From positions 1 to 64,000 of the forward strand of contig NZ_JAJFAW010000014.1 of assembly GCF_020711255.1 (NCBI RefSeq): a DNA stretch of 64,000 bases, given 5' to 3'. Positions 7,853 to 16,687 of this stretch are shown here, in pieces. The notes under the pieces are model-generated. The model was given only the letters and a program-made list of their open reading frames with translations. It was not told the origin of the DNA and made no database searches. Source of the DNA: Hymenobacter plasmatis (GTDB taxonomy: Bacteria > Bacteroidota > Bacteroidia > Cytophagales > Hymenobacteraceae). The position numbers and the translations under genes were made by a program. Every line of letters begins with the position of its first letter. The stretch's first letter is position 1.

Positions 7853-9139
7853 ATGGCAACTCATACCGTGTATAAAGAGCCGGCTCCGATAATGGACCGC
7901 GAAAACCCGCTCGAATCCATGATGTCGCGCTTCAACATTGCGGCGGACATTCTGGGGCTCGACGATGCAACGTACAACGTGCTCAAAGCACCGGATAAGC
8001 AAGTGATTGTGAATATTCCGGTGACGATGGACGACGGCAATATCCGGGTTTTCGAGGGCTACCGCGTTATTCACAACACCATTCTGGGCCCGAGCAAAGG
8101 CGGCATCCGCTACGACGTAAACGTGCACCTCGACGAGGTGAAGGCCCTCGCGGCCTGGATGACCTGGAAGTGCGCCGTGGTTGACATTCCCTACGGCGGA
8201 GCCAAAGGCGGCATCATCTGCGACCCCACCAAGATGAGCGCCGGCGAAATCGAGCGCATGACCCGCGGCTACACCCTGGCCCTGAAGGATATCTTTGGCC
8301 CCGACCGCGACATTCCGGCTCCCGACATGGGCACCGGCCCCCGCGAAATGGCGTGGCTGATGGACGAATTCTCCAAGACCAACGGCATGACCTCGCCGGC
8401 CGTGGTAACGGGCAAGCCCCTGGTAATGGGTGGCTCGCTGGGCCGCACCGAGGCCACCGGCCGCGGCGTAATGGTATCGGCCCTGGCTGCCCTCAAAAAA
8501 CTGGGCCTGAAGCCGACCGACGTATCGGCCGCCGTGCAAGGGTTTGGCAACGTGGGCTCCTGGGCTGCTGTGCTGCTGCACGCCCAAGGCGTTAAAATCA
8601 AAGGCGTATCCGATATCTCGGGTGCCTACTGGAACGACGCCGGCATCAACATCGACGACGCCATTGCCTACAAGAACGCCCACAACGGTCGCCTGGAAGG
8701 CTTCGAAGGCGCCACGCCGATGGACCCCAACGACCTGCTGATATCCGACGTGGACATGATTGTGCCTGCTGCGGTTGAGGACGTAATTACCGAGCACAAC
8801 GCCCACAAAATCAAAGCCAAGCTGATTGTGGAGGGCGCCAACGGCCCCACCTCGGCTTCGGCCGACCCGATTATCAACGAGAAGGGCATCATGGTGGTGC
8901 CGGATATCCTGGCCAACTCCGGCGGTGTTACGGTGTCGTACTTCGAGTGGGTGCAGAACAAGCAGGGTTTCAAATGGAGCCTGGACATGGTAACCGAGCG
9001 CGCCGACCGCATTATGTCGGATGCGTTTGAGAAAGTGTACCAGACCAGCCAGAAATACAAGATTCCGATGCGTATCGCGGCCTACGTCGTGGCCATTGAC
9101 AAAGTGGCCCAGACCTACAAGTTCCGCGGCGGCTTCTAA
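7853..9139 (+). CDS. gdhA: Glutamate dehydrogenase (Glu/Leu/Phe/Val dehydrogenase family)
   Basis: A 428-residue enzyme that interconverts glutamate and 2-oxoglutarate plus ammonia. The N-terminal catalytic domain has the signature 'PYGGAKGG' with Lys118, preceded by 'GPSKGGIRY' (80-87). The C-terminal Rossmann domain has 'VQGFGNVGS' (228-236), which binds the dinucleotide. Length and sequence favour the roughly 425-residue RocG/GudB-like class over the 450-residue NADP-type GdhA, so NAD use is likely but unproven. A related branched-chain amino-acid dehydrogenase is less likely because the length is too great. Transcribed alone between two terminators, with a palindromic operator candidate upstream. 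Confidence 0.93.
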   Translation: MATHTVYKEPAPIMDRENPLESMMSRFNIAADILGLDDATYNVLKAPDKQVIVNIPVTMDDGNIRVFEGYRVIHNTILGPSKGGIRYDVNVHLDEVKALAAWMTWKCAVVDIPYGGAKGGIICDPTKMSAGEIERMTRGYTLALKDIFGPDRDIPAPDMGTGPREMAWLMDEFSKTNGMTSPAVVTGKPLVMGGSLGRTEATGRGVMVSALAALKKLGLKPTDVSAAVQGFGNVGSWAAVLLHAQGVKIKGVSDISGAYWNDAGINIDDAIAYKNAHNGRLEGFEGATPMDPNDLLISDVDMIVPAAVEDVITEHNAHKIKAKLIVEGANGPTSASADPIINEKGIMVVPDILANSGGVTVSYFEWVQNKQGFKWSLDMVTERADRIMSDAFEKVYQTSQKYKIPMRIAAYVVAIDKVAQTYKFRGGF

Positions 9140-9226
9140 AAACACAACCCCAACCGTTGACGCCAATATTGCGTTAATCCGGTTGAAGGCAGCGTCCAGC
9201 TATGCTGGATGCCCTTAGAGAACATG

Positions 9227-9267
9227 CGGCCCACTTTACCCGTTGCGGTAAGGTGGGCCGTTGTTTA
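9227..9267 (+). terminator. Terminator of glutamate dehydrogenase gene
   Basis: Perfect 14-bp stem CGGCCCACTTTACC / GGTAAGGTGGGCCG with loop CGTTGC, followed by TTGTTTA. It lies 87 bases after the stop codon. Confidence 0.75.
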
Positions 9268-9315
9268 GAAAGAGGGCTTTAACTTGCACCCCCGGCGGCC
9301 CGTGTCGCAATTCGC

Positions 9316-9981
9316 ATGAAGATTCACAAAGAAGGAAGACGTATCCTATTCGTCACGCTGCTGGCTTTGCTGGCGCTCAACTTATTGGTATTTCAGTTTA
9401 ATAAGGGTGCCGACTTGGTGAACCGGCTATTTGCCGGGGCCACGGTCATCGTCTTCTTGTTGATTCTGCAGTTTTTTCGGAGTCCGTTTCGCCACCTGTT
9501 CACCCACGAAGACCTGCTGCTGGCCCCCGCCGATGGCAAGGTGGTGGTGATTGAAAACGTATTCGAACCCGAATTCTTTGAGGATGAGCGCAAGCAAATC
9601 AGCATCTTCATGTCGCCCATCAACGTGCACGTGACGCGCAATCCGATTTCAGGCATCGTGAAATACTTCAAGTATCACCCCGGCAACTACCTCGTGGCCT
9701 GGCACCCCAAAAGCAGCTCCCAAAACGAGCGCACCACCGTGGTGGTAGAAAGCGACGCCGGCCCGCTGGTGCTGTTCCGCCAGATTGCCGGGGCCATGGC
9801 CCGCCGCATTGTGTGGTACGTGAACGAAGGCGACGAAGTAAGCCAGGGCGAGGAGTTCGGCTTCATCAAGTTCGGCTCCCGCGTCGATGTTTTTGTGCCC
9901 CTCGATACCGAAGTAAAAGTGGAATTGGGCCAGAAAGTAAAAGGCGGCGAAACCGTAATTTGCCAGCTCAAAGTGAAGTAA
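9316..9981 (+). CDS. psd: Phosphatidylserine decarboxylase, short type
   Basis: A 221-residue pyruvoyl enzyme that decarboxylates phosphatidylserine to phosphatidylethanolamine. It belongs to the short Psd class (about 215-225 residues). The N-terminus has two hydrophobic segments (about 11-27 and 39-56). The self-cleavage site is 'KFGSR' near the C-terminus: cleavage between Gly187 and Ser188 would make the pyruvoyl group on a short alpha chain. 'NVHVTRNPISG' in the middle is also typical. A symmetric hairpin shared with the convergent gene ends the unit. Confidence 0.94.
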   Translation: MKIHKEGRRILFVTLLALLALNLLVFQFNKGADLVNRLFAGATVIVFLLILQFFRSPFRHLFTHEDLLLAPADGKVVVIENVFEPEFFEDERKQISIFMSPINVHVTRNPISGIVKYFKYHPGNYLVAWHPKSSSQNERTTVVVESDAGPLVLFRQIAGAMARRIVWYVNEGDEVSQGEEFGFIKFGSRVDVFVPLDTEVKVELGQKVKGGETVICQLKVK

Positions 9982-10003
9982 ATTCTACGAGCCTGTTGAG
10001 CTA

Positions 10004-10040
10004 AAAAAAGCCCGACTGCAGCGATGCGGCCGGGCTTTTT
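10004..10040. terminator. Shared terminator between psd and the convergent ATP-grasp-like gene
   Basis: AAAAAGCCCG ... CGGGCTTTTT hairpin with an internally paired CTGCA/TGCGG part. A and T tracts on both sides allow termination in both directions. Confidence 0.8.
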
Positions 10041-10096
10041 GCGTAATGCAGGCTCTATTAAAGCTAGTGAAAAGGCACTGCTGGGAAACCCATAAT

Positions 10097-11275
10097 TCAG
10101 CCCAACAGGTGCGGCACAAACTCGGAGAGGTTGGTAATCAAGCCGGCCTCGCGCCGAAAGCCAATGGCGCAGGCCTCGCCCGCCCAGAAAACGCCCGCTT
10201 GGTAAAAGCGTCCTTGGGTATCGGTGGGCAACTCGGCCCAACGCTGATAAAGCGAAGGCTGGTGAGCAAACTCGCCCGGTACTTCCAGGCTGGCGGTGCC
10301 GTTGGGCTGGATTTCCGCTACGTTCTGGCCCTCGCGCCCATAAAAAGGCTTGCGAACGTGGTGCCCCGGCAGGGCCGCCAGGCTGGCTTCGAGCAGCAGC
10401 GGGTGGTGCGGAAATACGTCCCAGAGATGTGCCAGCAGGCCTTTGCTCTGGAAAAGCAGGCAGTAGGCCGGGTTGGCAATCACCACGTCGCGGGTAAGCT
10501 GCAGCTGCCCGAGGTCGGCGGTGAGCTCGGGCTCTTCTTCGGCCAGGATTTCCCACGGCACGAGCTTGAACAGAAAGTCGAACCGCTGCCACTGCGCCGG
10601 GGCCGTCTCTGCCCAGATGCCGCGGTCTTCGCCCTGCACCGAGACCTTCATGTCGTCGATGGGGCAGATGTGCACGTCGGCAAAGCGGGCGGCGCGGGCG
10701 GCCTCGGCCAGCACGGCACAGTTGGCTTCGTCTTCGGCGCTGCCGGGCAGGTACACGAGCAGGAGCGTGGCCTGCCGGTCGTTGTTGAGGGCGCGCCAGT
10801 GGCGGAACTGGTCTTCGAGGCACTCAAACAGGCCGTTGGCCTGGCGGCCTTCGTCGGACTGCCCGGCGGCTACCAGGCTGGCCCATTGCACCACGGCCGT
10901 TTCGGGCAGGCTGGTGGCCGTGTCGGCATTGAATTCTAGCAGCTTGGGGCCATCCGGAGTCATTGCCAGGTCGAAGCGGCCGTATAGATGCCAGTGGCGC
11001 TCGTCGTTCCAGGAGTGACGCACCACCTCCCATAAGTTGGCAGGGATGGCCAGCCGCTCCAGCAACGCATCCGGTATTTGGTCAGGAATGGCCTCCACCA
11101 GCATGTCGTAGAGCGTGTCGGCGGCCTGCAGCAGGGTTTCGGCCTCGCTTTCGGAGAGCTGCACGGCTTCGCGCGCCACGTAGTTCTGGCAGGCTTCCTC
11201 AATGGCCCATTCCCAGCCGAGCGCCCGCACGGCTGGCGAGACATCACCAGTGAGAGGAAGGAGGTTGATGTTCAT
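10097..11275 (-). CDS. Glutathionylspermidine-synthase-like ATP-grasp protein
   Basis: A 392-residue soluble protein. The ATG at 11275 is preferred to an in-frame TTG at 11299. Conserved stretches include 'RFDLAMTPDGPKLLEFNADTA' in parts (Arg/Asp/Glu/Asn of the ATP-grasp/pre-ATP-grasp fold), 'FDFLFKLVPWE', 'RDVVIANPAY', and 'VRKPFYGREGQNV', which are hallmarks of the C-terminal synthase domain of glutathionylspermidine synthases. The amidase domain of E. coli Gss is absent. Bacteroidota are not known to make glutathionylspermidine, so the real amide-forming substrate is unknown. The UPF0323-like lipoprotein upstream on the same strand recalls the adjacent HP0232-HP0233 pair of Helicobacter, which supports a functional link. 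Confidence 0.85.
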   Translation of the reverse strand: MNINLLPLTGDVSPAVRALGWEWAIEEACQNYVAREAVQLSESEAETLLQAADTLYDMLVEAIPDQIPDALLERLAIPANLWEVVRHSWNDERHWHLYGRFDLAMTPDGPKLLEFNADTATSLPETAVVQWASLVAAGQSDEGRQANGLFECLEDQFRHWRALNNDRQATLLLVYLPGSAEDEANCAVLAEAARAARFADVHICPIDDMKVSVQGEDRGIWAETAPAQWQRFDFLFKLVPWEILAEEEPELTADLGQLQLTRDVVIANPAYCLLFQSKGLLAHLWDVFPHHPLLLEASLAALPGHHVRKPFYGREGQNVAEIQPNGTASLEVPGEFAHQPSLYQRWAELPTDTQGRFYQAGVFWAGEACAIGFRREAGLITNLSEFVPHLLG

Positions 11276-11319
11276 TGAATGCTGGTTTTGGTAGTTCAAT
11301 CGGCTGTCAGCAATCGTCT

Positions 11320-11404
11320 GTCATGCAGAGCGCAGCGAAGCATCTTCTCACGGCTCAACGAGTCGTTCAATCTTGAGAAGATGCTTCGCTACGCTCTGCA
11401 TGAC
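11320..11404. repeat. Type I palindromic repeat, copy 3
   Basis: Arms of 31 bp (11320-11350 and 11374-11404) with one mismatch surround 23 bp. The sequence is nearly the same as the copy at 4166-4276, including AAGAGGCGCGG just outside the right arm. It separates the glutathionylspermidine-synthase-like gene from the lipoprotein gene. Confidence 0.9.
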
Positions 11405-11470
11405 AAGAGGCGCGGATATGTTGCTTTACTACTGGTGCTGCATGCCGTCCCTTTTGCTTTATCCTAGCTT

Positions 11471-12151
11471 CTACCCGCCAAAACCCCGGAAGCCGCCGCG
11501 GCTTCCGAAACGGCTGCTGCGGCCAGACGGCGCGCTGCTGCGGAAACTGGGCCGGGGCGAGCTGCGCAGGGTGGAGCGGCTTTCCTGAATGCCGGCGTTG
11601 GGCGAGGTGCGGCCACCCGCAAAGCCCCGGCCGAAGAAGCCGCGGCCCTGGTTCTGGCGCTCGCGGGCCACGTTGGCGCGCCAGGCCTGGTTGCGCTGCA
11701 GCAAGCCTGGGTTGGCGTAGTAGCCGGGGTTGGGCGTGAGGAAGCGGCCGGCCATGTAGCCGATGCCGCTCCACATCAGCACGTCCATCATGCCGTTGCC
11801 CTGGGCTCGGTTTTCGGGGTTTGCGCGGCTGTAGTCCTGCATTTGCCGCTGCAAGGCCTGGCCTTGCAGGGTATCGGTCTTGCCATCGAAGTGGTGCATA
11901 ATGGCGGCTACCTCTTCCTTACCGGCAGGGCGCTCGGCGGTAATCTTCCACTCGCCGGGCTGCACCTCGGTCATTTCGGTGATGACCCCTTCGCTGTAGC
12001 TCTGGCCACCCCAGCTGGCTTCGGCGCCGTTCTCATCCGCGCGGTTGTTGTCGCTGGAGCAGGCCGGCACGGTGAGGCCCAGGCTGCTGGCGGCGGCCAT
12101 CAGCAAAACGTTGCGGCGCCAGTCGCCGAGGGGGTGGAAATGCTTTTTCAT
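11471..12151 (-). CDS. UPF0323-like lipoprotein
   Basis: A 226-residue protein. It begins 'MKKHFHPLGDWRRNVLLMA' and continues with a hydrophobic signal and a cysteine (Cys31, 'VPACSS') fit for lipidation, although the lipobox is not ideal. A small folded part (about 50-150) contains 'SEGVITEMTEVQPGEWKI', and a hydrophobic 'MMDVLMWSGIGYMAGR' follows. The last 60 residues are Arg/Ser/Gly/Phe-rich and ending 'GFRGFGG'. Overall layout (basic N-terminus, acidic middle, Gly-Phe-Ser tail) resembles the UPF0323 lipoproteins of epsilonproteobacteria, whose Helicobacter member (HP0232) has been linked to motility. That likeness is from memory and moderate. Function unknown. Confidence 0.75.
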   Translation of the reverse strand: MKKHFHPLGDWRRNVLLMAAASSLGLTVPACSSDNNRADENGAEASWGGQSYSEGVITEMTEVQPGEWKITAERPAGKEEVAAIMHHFDGKTDTLQGQALQRQMQDYSRANPENRAQGNGMMDVLMWSGIGYMAGRFLTPNPGYYANPGLLQRNQAWRANVARERQNQGRGFFGRGFAGGRTSPNAGIQESRSTLRSSPRPSFRSSAPSGRSSRFGSRGGFRGFGG

Positions 12152-12195
12152 GGAAGTGCGCAGAAAAATAAGGTGCCGGAAACCGCAATGTTAGC

Positions 12196-12678
12196 TTAAA
12201 ACCACCGGGCTGCCAGCTGCATGAGTTGCTCCAGCGCCGCCTGGTCGGCTTGGTCGAAGTCGTTGAGCTGGTCGCTGTCCACATCGAGCACGGCTACCAC
12301 GCGGCCGTCTTTCAGAATGGGCACCACGATTTCCGATTTGGAATCGGAGCTGCAGGCAATGTGACCCGGGAAAGCGTCCACATCGGGCACCAGCACGGTT
12401 TGGGCCTGCGCCCAGCTGGCGCCGCACACGCCCTTGCCGTGGCGAATGCGGGTGCACGCAATCGGGCCCTGGAAGGGGCCCAGCACCAGCTCGTCGCCTT
12501 TCACCAAGTAGAAGCCCACCCAGAAAAACCCAAAGGCCTGCCGCAGCGCCGCCGCGGTATTGGCCAGGTTGGCGGTAAGGTCCGGCTCGCCGGCGGTGAG
12601 GGCTTCAATTTGCGGCAGCAGCTGCTGGTATTGCTCGGCTTTGGTGAGCGTGGTGTTGAGGGTGAGGTTTTCGGCCAT
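12196..12678 (-). CDS. msrC: Free methionine-(R)-sulfoxide reductase (GAF domain)
   Basis: A 160-residue single GAF-domain enzyme that reduces free methionine-R-sulfoxide with thioredoxin-type electrons. The three cysteines of the fRMsr family are present: Cys75 ('IACTRI'), Cys85 ('GKGVCG') and catalytic Cys109 ('HIACSSDSKSE'). Length equals that of E. coli YebR. It lies 112 bases downstream of ribD on the same strand and 44 bases upstream of the lipoprotein gene, so partial co-transcription is possible, but a promoter-like box lies directly before the ATG. Confidence 0.93.
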   Translation of the reverse strand: MAENLTLNTTLTKAEQYQQLLPQIEALTAGEPDLTANLANTAAALRQAFGFFWVGFYLVKGDELVLGPFQGPIACTRIRHGKGVCGASWAQAQTVLVPDVDAFPGHIACSSDSKSEIVVPILKDGRVVAVLDVDSDQLNDFDQADQAALEQLMQLAARWF

Positions 12679-12681
12679 GAG

Positions 12682-12689
12682 GGAAAGTA
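12682..12689 (-). promoter_or_regulatory. -7-like box three bases before msrC ATG
   Basis: Minus-strand TACTTTCC resembles TAnnTTTG with two mismatches. It ends 3 bases from the start codon, implying a leaderless transcript if used. Confidence 0.25.
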
Positions 12690-12790
12690 GCGCAAGTGGA
12701 AAAGTTCGCGCGGTTTAGGAGGATGACAAAGGGTTATTCGTTGAACTGAGCCGCGCATTACAGCTAACGCTTGCGTGGGCTCAGCTCACA

Positions 12791-13828
12791 TTATTTATCG
12801 TTCACGTACCAGAACAATTCATCGGGCCCAACGTTCTCTTGGCTGCGCAAATGGCCCAGCCCAACCCGGGGCGCCGCAATGCCCTGGCCAAGCTTCATCG
12901 GCGCACGGAACACGCGAATCTCGTCCCAGAGCCCGGCGTTTATCAGCGCGTTCAGGACCGTGGGCCCGCCTTCGACAAAGACTGACAGAATCTGGCGCTG
13001 ATACAAGTCGGCCAGCACTTGGGGAATCAGGTCGTCGGCTTCGGATAGCGTGACCAGGTCGAGGTTGGTGGTGTGGCGTGGCTGCCGGTACGTGTAGATG
13101 AGGGTGGGCTGCGAGCCGTCGAGCAGGTTGTGCGTGGGCGGCAAACTCAGGTTTTTGTCGATAACCAGGCGGGTAGGCTGGGGCCCGGGCCAGTCGCGCA
13201 CGTTCAGGCGGGGGTTGTCGTGCAGGGCCGTGCGCGTGCCCACCAGGATGGCCTGCTCCTCGGCCCGCCACTGGTGGGTGAGCAAGCCAGCCTGCGGGCT
13301 GCTGATTTGCACGGGCTGGAAATACCGCCCGGCCAGAAAGCCATCGGCGGTTTCGGCCCACTTCAGCACCAGGTAAGGGCGCTTCTGCTCATGAAATTTG
13401 AAGAACCGACGGTTGAGCCACCGGCCTTCCGGGGCCAGCAGCCCGGTTTCTACCCGCACGCCAGCAGCGCGAAGCTTGTCGATGCCGCGGCCGGCCACCA
13501 GCGGAAACGGGTCCTCGTTGCAGATAACCACCTCGGGCACGCCCTTGGCAATGAGCAAATCGGCGCAGGGCGGCGTTTTGCCGTGGTGGGCACAGGGCTC
13601 CAGGGTCACGTACACGCGGCTTTCGCGCAGCAAGGCCTGGTTATCCACCGCGGCCAGCGCGTTTACTTCGGCGTGGGGCCCGCCGTACTGCCGGTGCCAG
13701 CCCTCGCCAATGATGCGGCCCTGGTGCGTGGCCACGCAGCCCACTAGCGGGTTGGGCCGCGCATAGCCGGTGCCGAGGTGCGCCAAATCGAGGGCGCGGC
13801 GCATGAAAAGGGCGTCGTCTGGTTTCAT
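12791..13828 (-). CDS. ribD: Bifunctional riboflavin deaminase/reductase
   Basis: A 345-residue enzyme for the second and third steps of riboflavin synthesis: deamination of the pyrimidinone, then NADPH reduction of the ribosyl chain. The N-terminal deaminase has zinc ligands 'HAE' (52-54) and 'EPCAHHGKTPPC' (Cys79, Cys88). The C-terminal RibD_C reductase begins near residue 150 ('RPYLVLKWAETADGF') and includes 'VFVEGGPTVLNALI'. Start at ATG 13828, since longer alternatives run into the prmC promoter. Divergent from prmC with 55 bases between the two starts. Confidence 0.95.
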   Translation of the reverse strand: MKPDDALFMRRALDLAHLGTGYARPNPLVGCVATHQGRIIGEGWHRQYGGPHAEVNALAAVDNQALLRESRVYVTLEPCAHHGKTPPCADLLIAKGVPEVVICNEDPFPLVAGRGIDKLRAAGVRVETGLLAPEGRWLNRRFFKFHEQKRPYLVLKWAETADGFLAGRYFQPVQISSPQAGLLTHQWRAEEQAILVGTRTALHDNPRLNVRDWPGPQPTRLVIDKNLSLPPTHNLLDGSQPTLIYTYRQPRHTTNLDLVTLSEADDLIPQVLADLYQRQILSVFVEGGPTVLNALINAGLWDEIRVFRAPMKLGQGIAAPRVGLGHLRSQENVGPDELFWYVNDK

Positions 13829-13833
13829 GCCCG

Positions 13834-13841
13834 CGAAGGTA
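13834..13841 (-). promoter_or_regulatory. -7-like box of ribD
   Basis: Minus-strand TACCTTCG, one mismatch from TAnnTTTG, five bases from the ribD ATG. Back to back with the prmC box. Confidence 0.35.
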
Positions 13842-13870
13842 GGGAGAGGGGCGTAGCTTCGCCGAAGGCC

Positions 13871-13878
13871 TACATTTG
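13871..13878 (+). promoter_or_regulatory. -7 box of prmC
   Basis: TACATTTG is an exact TAnnTTTG match and ends five bases before the ATG at 13884. Transcription starting 5-7 bases downstream of the box would begin at or within the start codon. Confidence 0.45.
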
Positions 13879-13883
13879 TGCCG

Positions 13884-14741
13884 ATGACCGTCCGCGAATT
13901 CACCACTGCCCTAGCCACCGCGCTGCAACCCACTTATCCTGAACGCGAAGCCCAGGCTATAGCCACGCTGGTGGTAGAGTACCTGCTCGATATGGATTCG
14001 CTGCAGCGCATGATGGACGCCCAGGAAACGGTGCCGCCCGAAGCCCTGGCGGCCCTGCCGGCCTTGCAGGAGCGACTGCTGGCCCACGAGCCGGTGCAGT
14101 ACGTGCTGGGCCAGGCGTTTTTTGGCGAAATGACCCTGGAGGTAACGCCGGCCACGCTCATCCCGCGCCCTGAAACCGAAGAGTTGGTGCGGGTGATAGC
14201 CCAGGAACAGCAAGGCCGCACCGGCCTCCACGTGCTCGATGTGGGCACCGGCTCGGGGTGCCTGGCCATTGCCCTGGCAGATGCCCTGCCCCAAGCCGAT
14301 GTGCTGGCGGTCGATATTTCGGAAGCGGCCCTAGACGTAGCGCGTCGCAACGCCGCCCGCTATGCCCCCACGGTGGTTTTTCAGCATGTAGACATTCTGC
14401 AAGGCCTGCCCGCCGCAGTGGCTCCGGGCACGCTCGATGTACTCGTGAGCAACCCGCCCTATGTGCGCGAAAGCGAGCGGCTCCTTATGCGGGAAAACGT
14501 GCTGGCCTGGGAGCCCGCCACCGCCCTGTTTGTACCCGACGATGACCCGCTGCTCTTCTACCGTCGCCTGCGCGACGTGGGCCACGACCTGCTGCGGCCT
14601 GGGGGAGGGTTGTACCTGGAAATCAACGAAGCCCTGGGCTCTGACACCGCGGCGCTGCTCATCAAGCACGGCTATGAGGACGTGCGCGTGCTGACCGATA
14701 TGTTCGGCAAGGCCCGCATTGTGCGCGGCACCCGCGCATAA
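13884..14741 (+). CDS. prmC: Release factor glutamine methyltransferase
   Basis: A 285-residue SAM-dependent enzyme that methylates the glutamine of the GGQ motif in peptide release factors. The helical N-terminal domain (1-85) is followed by a Rossmann methyltransferase with the SAM motif 'DVGTGSGCL' (119-127) and catalytic 'NPPY' (190-193). 'IPRPETEELV' (93-102) is also typical. An in-frame GTG six bases upstream overlaps the promoter box, so the ATG is preferred. Confidence 0.95.
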   Translation: MTVREFTTALATALQPTYPEREAQAIATLVVEYLLDMDSLQRMMDAQETVPPEALAALPALQERLLAHEPVQYVLGQAFFGEMTLEVTPATLIPRPETEELVRVIAQEQQGRTGLHVLDVGTGSGCLAIALADALPQADVLAVDISEAALDVARRNAARYAPTVVFQHVDILQGLPAAVAPGTLDVLVSNPPYVRESERLLMRENVLAWEPATALFVPDDDPLLFYRRLRDVGHDLLRPGGGLYLEINEALGSDTAALLIKHGYEDVRVLTDMFGKARIVRGTRA

Positions 14742-14792
14742 TTTTCCGTAAATTCCAGAAGCAAGTCTTGCGTTCAGGCAACCGACAGCCAG

Positions 14793-14897
14793 GAGCTGAG
14801 AAAGAAAAAATGCGGCTCAGCAGCTCAATTGCTTCCGAAAAAAGCCCGAGTTATAATGGCTCAATTTTGCTGAGCAACACGTCTCAATTAAGCTCAC
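14793..14897. promoter_or_regulatory. Cluster of GCTCA/TGAGC motifs upstream of catalase gene
   Basis: The 282-base space before katA holds no gene. Within about 105 bases the pentamer GCTCA or its complement occurs repeatedly: GAGCTGAG (14793), GGCTCAG (14814), AGCTCAATT (14822), GGCTCAATTTT (14858), GCTGAGC (14869), AGCTCAC (14891), plus TCTCAATT (14882). It might be a regulator-binding array for katA. No OxyR or PerR site is recognised, and the same heptamer is frequent elsewhere in the window, so the meaning is open. Confidence 0.3.
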
Positions 14898-15023
14898 AGC
14901 AGCATTAATGCTCCCTTGCCTATGCTATTTTGGGGGCAACAGTTTCGAATAACCACCCCATTCATGGCGTAATTTGCGCAGCACACGTTACTATATTTTC
15001 ACCCTTTTTTAACTCACCTACCT

Positions 15024-16685
15024 ATGAGTCAAGAGCAAGACCAGACGCGCGGCGCCAACGCCGGCGAGAACGGTACGGCCGTGACCGGAGCGGGCAGCTC
15101 GCAGGATGGCCGTTTGGCTGCCGGCGAAAACGCCAATACGCTGACCACCCGCCAAGGCCACCCAGTCTACGACAACCAGAATCTGCGCACCGTGGGCAAC
15201 CGCGGCCCCGCTACCCTGGAGAACTACCAGTTCCTGGAGAAAATCAGCCACTTCGACCGCGAGCGGGTGCCCGAGCGGGTGGTGCACGCCCGTGGCGCTG
15301 GTGCCCACGGCATCTTCGAAGCCTACGGCAAAGTGGGCAATGAGGCCATTGACAAATACACCCGCGCCAAGCTGTTCAACACACCCGGCAAGGAAACCCC
15401 GGTGTTTGTGCGCTTCTCCACGGTGGGCCACGGCGGCCACTCGCCCGAAACCCTGCGCGACCCACGCGGCTTCGCGGTGAAATTCTACACCGAAGACGGC
15501 AACTGGGACCTGGTGGGCAACAACCTGAAGGTGTTCTTCATCCGCGATGCCCTCAAATTCCCGGACCTGATTCACTCGCAGAAGCCCGACCCGGTACACA
15601 ACCGCCAGACCGGCGAGCGCATTTTCGACTTCATCAGCAACACGCCCGAGGCCATGCACATGGTGTCGTTCCTGTTCTCGCCCTGGGGCATTCCGGCCAA
15701 CTACCGCCAGATGCAAGGCTCCGGCGTGAACACCTACAAGTGGGTGAACAAGGAAGGCGTAGGTGTGCTGGTGAAATACCACTGGGAGCCCCTGCAAGGC
15801 ATTAAAAACCTAACGCAGTCGGAAGCCGAAGCCATTCAGGCCAAGAACTTCAACCACGCCACCCAGGACCTGTTCGACAACATCAAGGCCGGCAACTTCC
15901 CGCAGTGGGAGCTGCGCGTGCAAATTATGAGCGACGACGAGCATCCGGAGCTGGACTTCGACCCGCTCGACGACACCAAAATCTGGCCCGAAGACCAGTT
16001 CCCGCACCTGCCCGTGGGCAAAATGACGCTGAACCGGAACCCCGAAAACTACTTTGCCGAAGTGGAGCAAGTGGCCTTTGGTACCGGTGTCTTGGTCGAT
16101 GGCCTCGATTTCTCGGATGACAAGATGCTGCAGGGCCGTACGTTCTCGTATTCCGATACACAGCGCTACCGCGTGGGTACCAACTACTTGCAGCTGCCCA
16201 TCAACGCGCCCAAAAAGCACGTGGCCACCAACCAGCGCGACGGCCAGATGGCCTACCACGTAGACTCGGCCCCCGGCCAGAACCTGCACGTGAACTACGA
16301 GCCCAGCAGCCTGCAGGGCCTGAAAGAGTCGCCCCGCGCCGGTGCCGAGCACATGCCGGCCTACGAGGGCCGCTTGGTGCGCCAGGCCATCGACCGCACC
16401 AACAACTTCAAGCAAGCCGGTGAGCGCTACCGCCTGCACGAAGACTGGGAGCGCGACGACCTCATCAACAACATGACAGGCGCCCTCGCTGATGCAGCTC
16501 AAGTCATCCAGGACAAGATGATTGACCTCTGCTCCCAGTGCGATGCTGACTGGGGCCGCCGCCTGGCCGAGGGCCTGCAAAACGCCCGCAACGGCAAAGC
16601 CGGCGCCACGCAAGCCAATGAAAGCAAAGCCTCGGCAGCCGTGCATGAAGCCGAAGCCATTGCACACGAAGCCAAGCCGTACTAG
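15024..16685 (+). CDS. katA: Small-subunit haem catalase (clade 3-like)
   Basis: A 553-residue monofunctional catalase that turns hydrogen peroxide into water and oxygen. Distal-pocket His88 is in '[11 protein letters not shown]', and the proximal haem ligand is Tyr376 in '[12 protein letters not shown]'. '[14 protein letters not shown]' and the NADPH-binding-type core are typical of the small-subunit class. The protein carries about 40 extra polar residues at the N-terminus and an Ala/Glu-rich C-terminal tail beyond the core. No signal peptide is visible, so it is cytoplasmic. Ends at a very long shared terminator hairpin. Confidence 0.96.
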   Translation: MSQEQDQTRGANAGENGTAVTGAGSSQDGRLAAGENANTLTTRQGHPVYDNQNLRTVGNRGPATLENYQFLEKISHFDRERVPERVVHARGAGAHGIFEAYGKVGNEAIDKYTRAKLFNTPGKETPVFVRFSTVGHGGHSPETLRDPRGFAVKFYTEDGNWDLVGNNLKVFFIRDALKFPDLIHSQKPDPVHNRQTGERIFDFISNTPEAMHMVSFLFSPWGIPANYRQMQGSGVNTYKWVNKEGVGVLVKYHWEPLQGIKNLTQSEAEAIQAKNFNHATQDLFDNIKAGNFPQWELRVQIMSDDEHPELDFDPLDDTKIWPEDQFPHLPVGKMTLNRNPENYFAEVEQVAFGTGVLVDGLDFSDDKMLQGRTFSYSDTQRYRVGTNYLQLPINAPKKHVATNQRDGQMAYHVDSAPGQNLHVNYEPSSLQGLKESPRAGAEHMPAYEGRLVRQAIDRTNNFKQAGERYRLHEDWERDDLINNMTGALADAAQVIQDKMIDLCSQCDADWGRRLAEGLQNARNGKAGATQANESKASAAVHEAEAIAHEAKPY

Positions 16686-16687
16686 TT

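Noticed and set aside
7838..9166. 442-codon open frame on the - strand
   Set aside because: Longer than the glutamate dehydrogenase it opposes, but has no recognisable motif and is His/Gly/Val-biased, whereas the + strand encodes a full enzyme with intact motifs.
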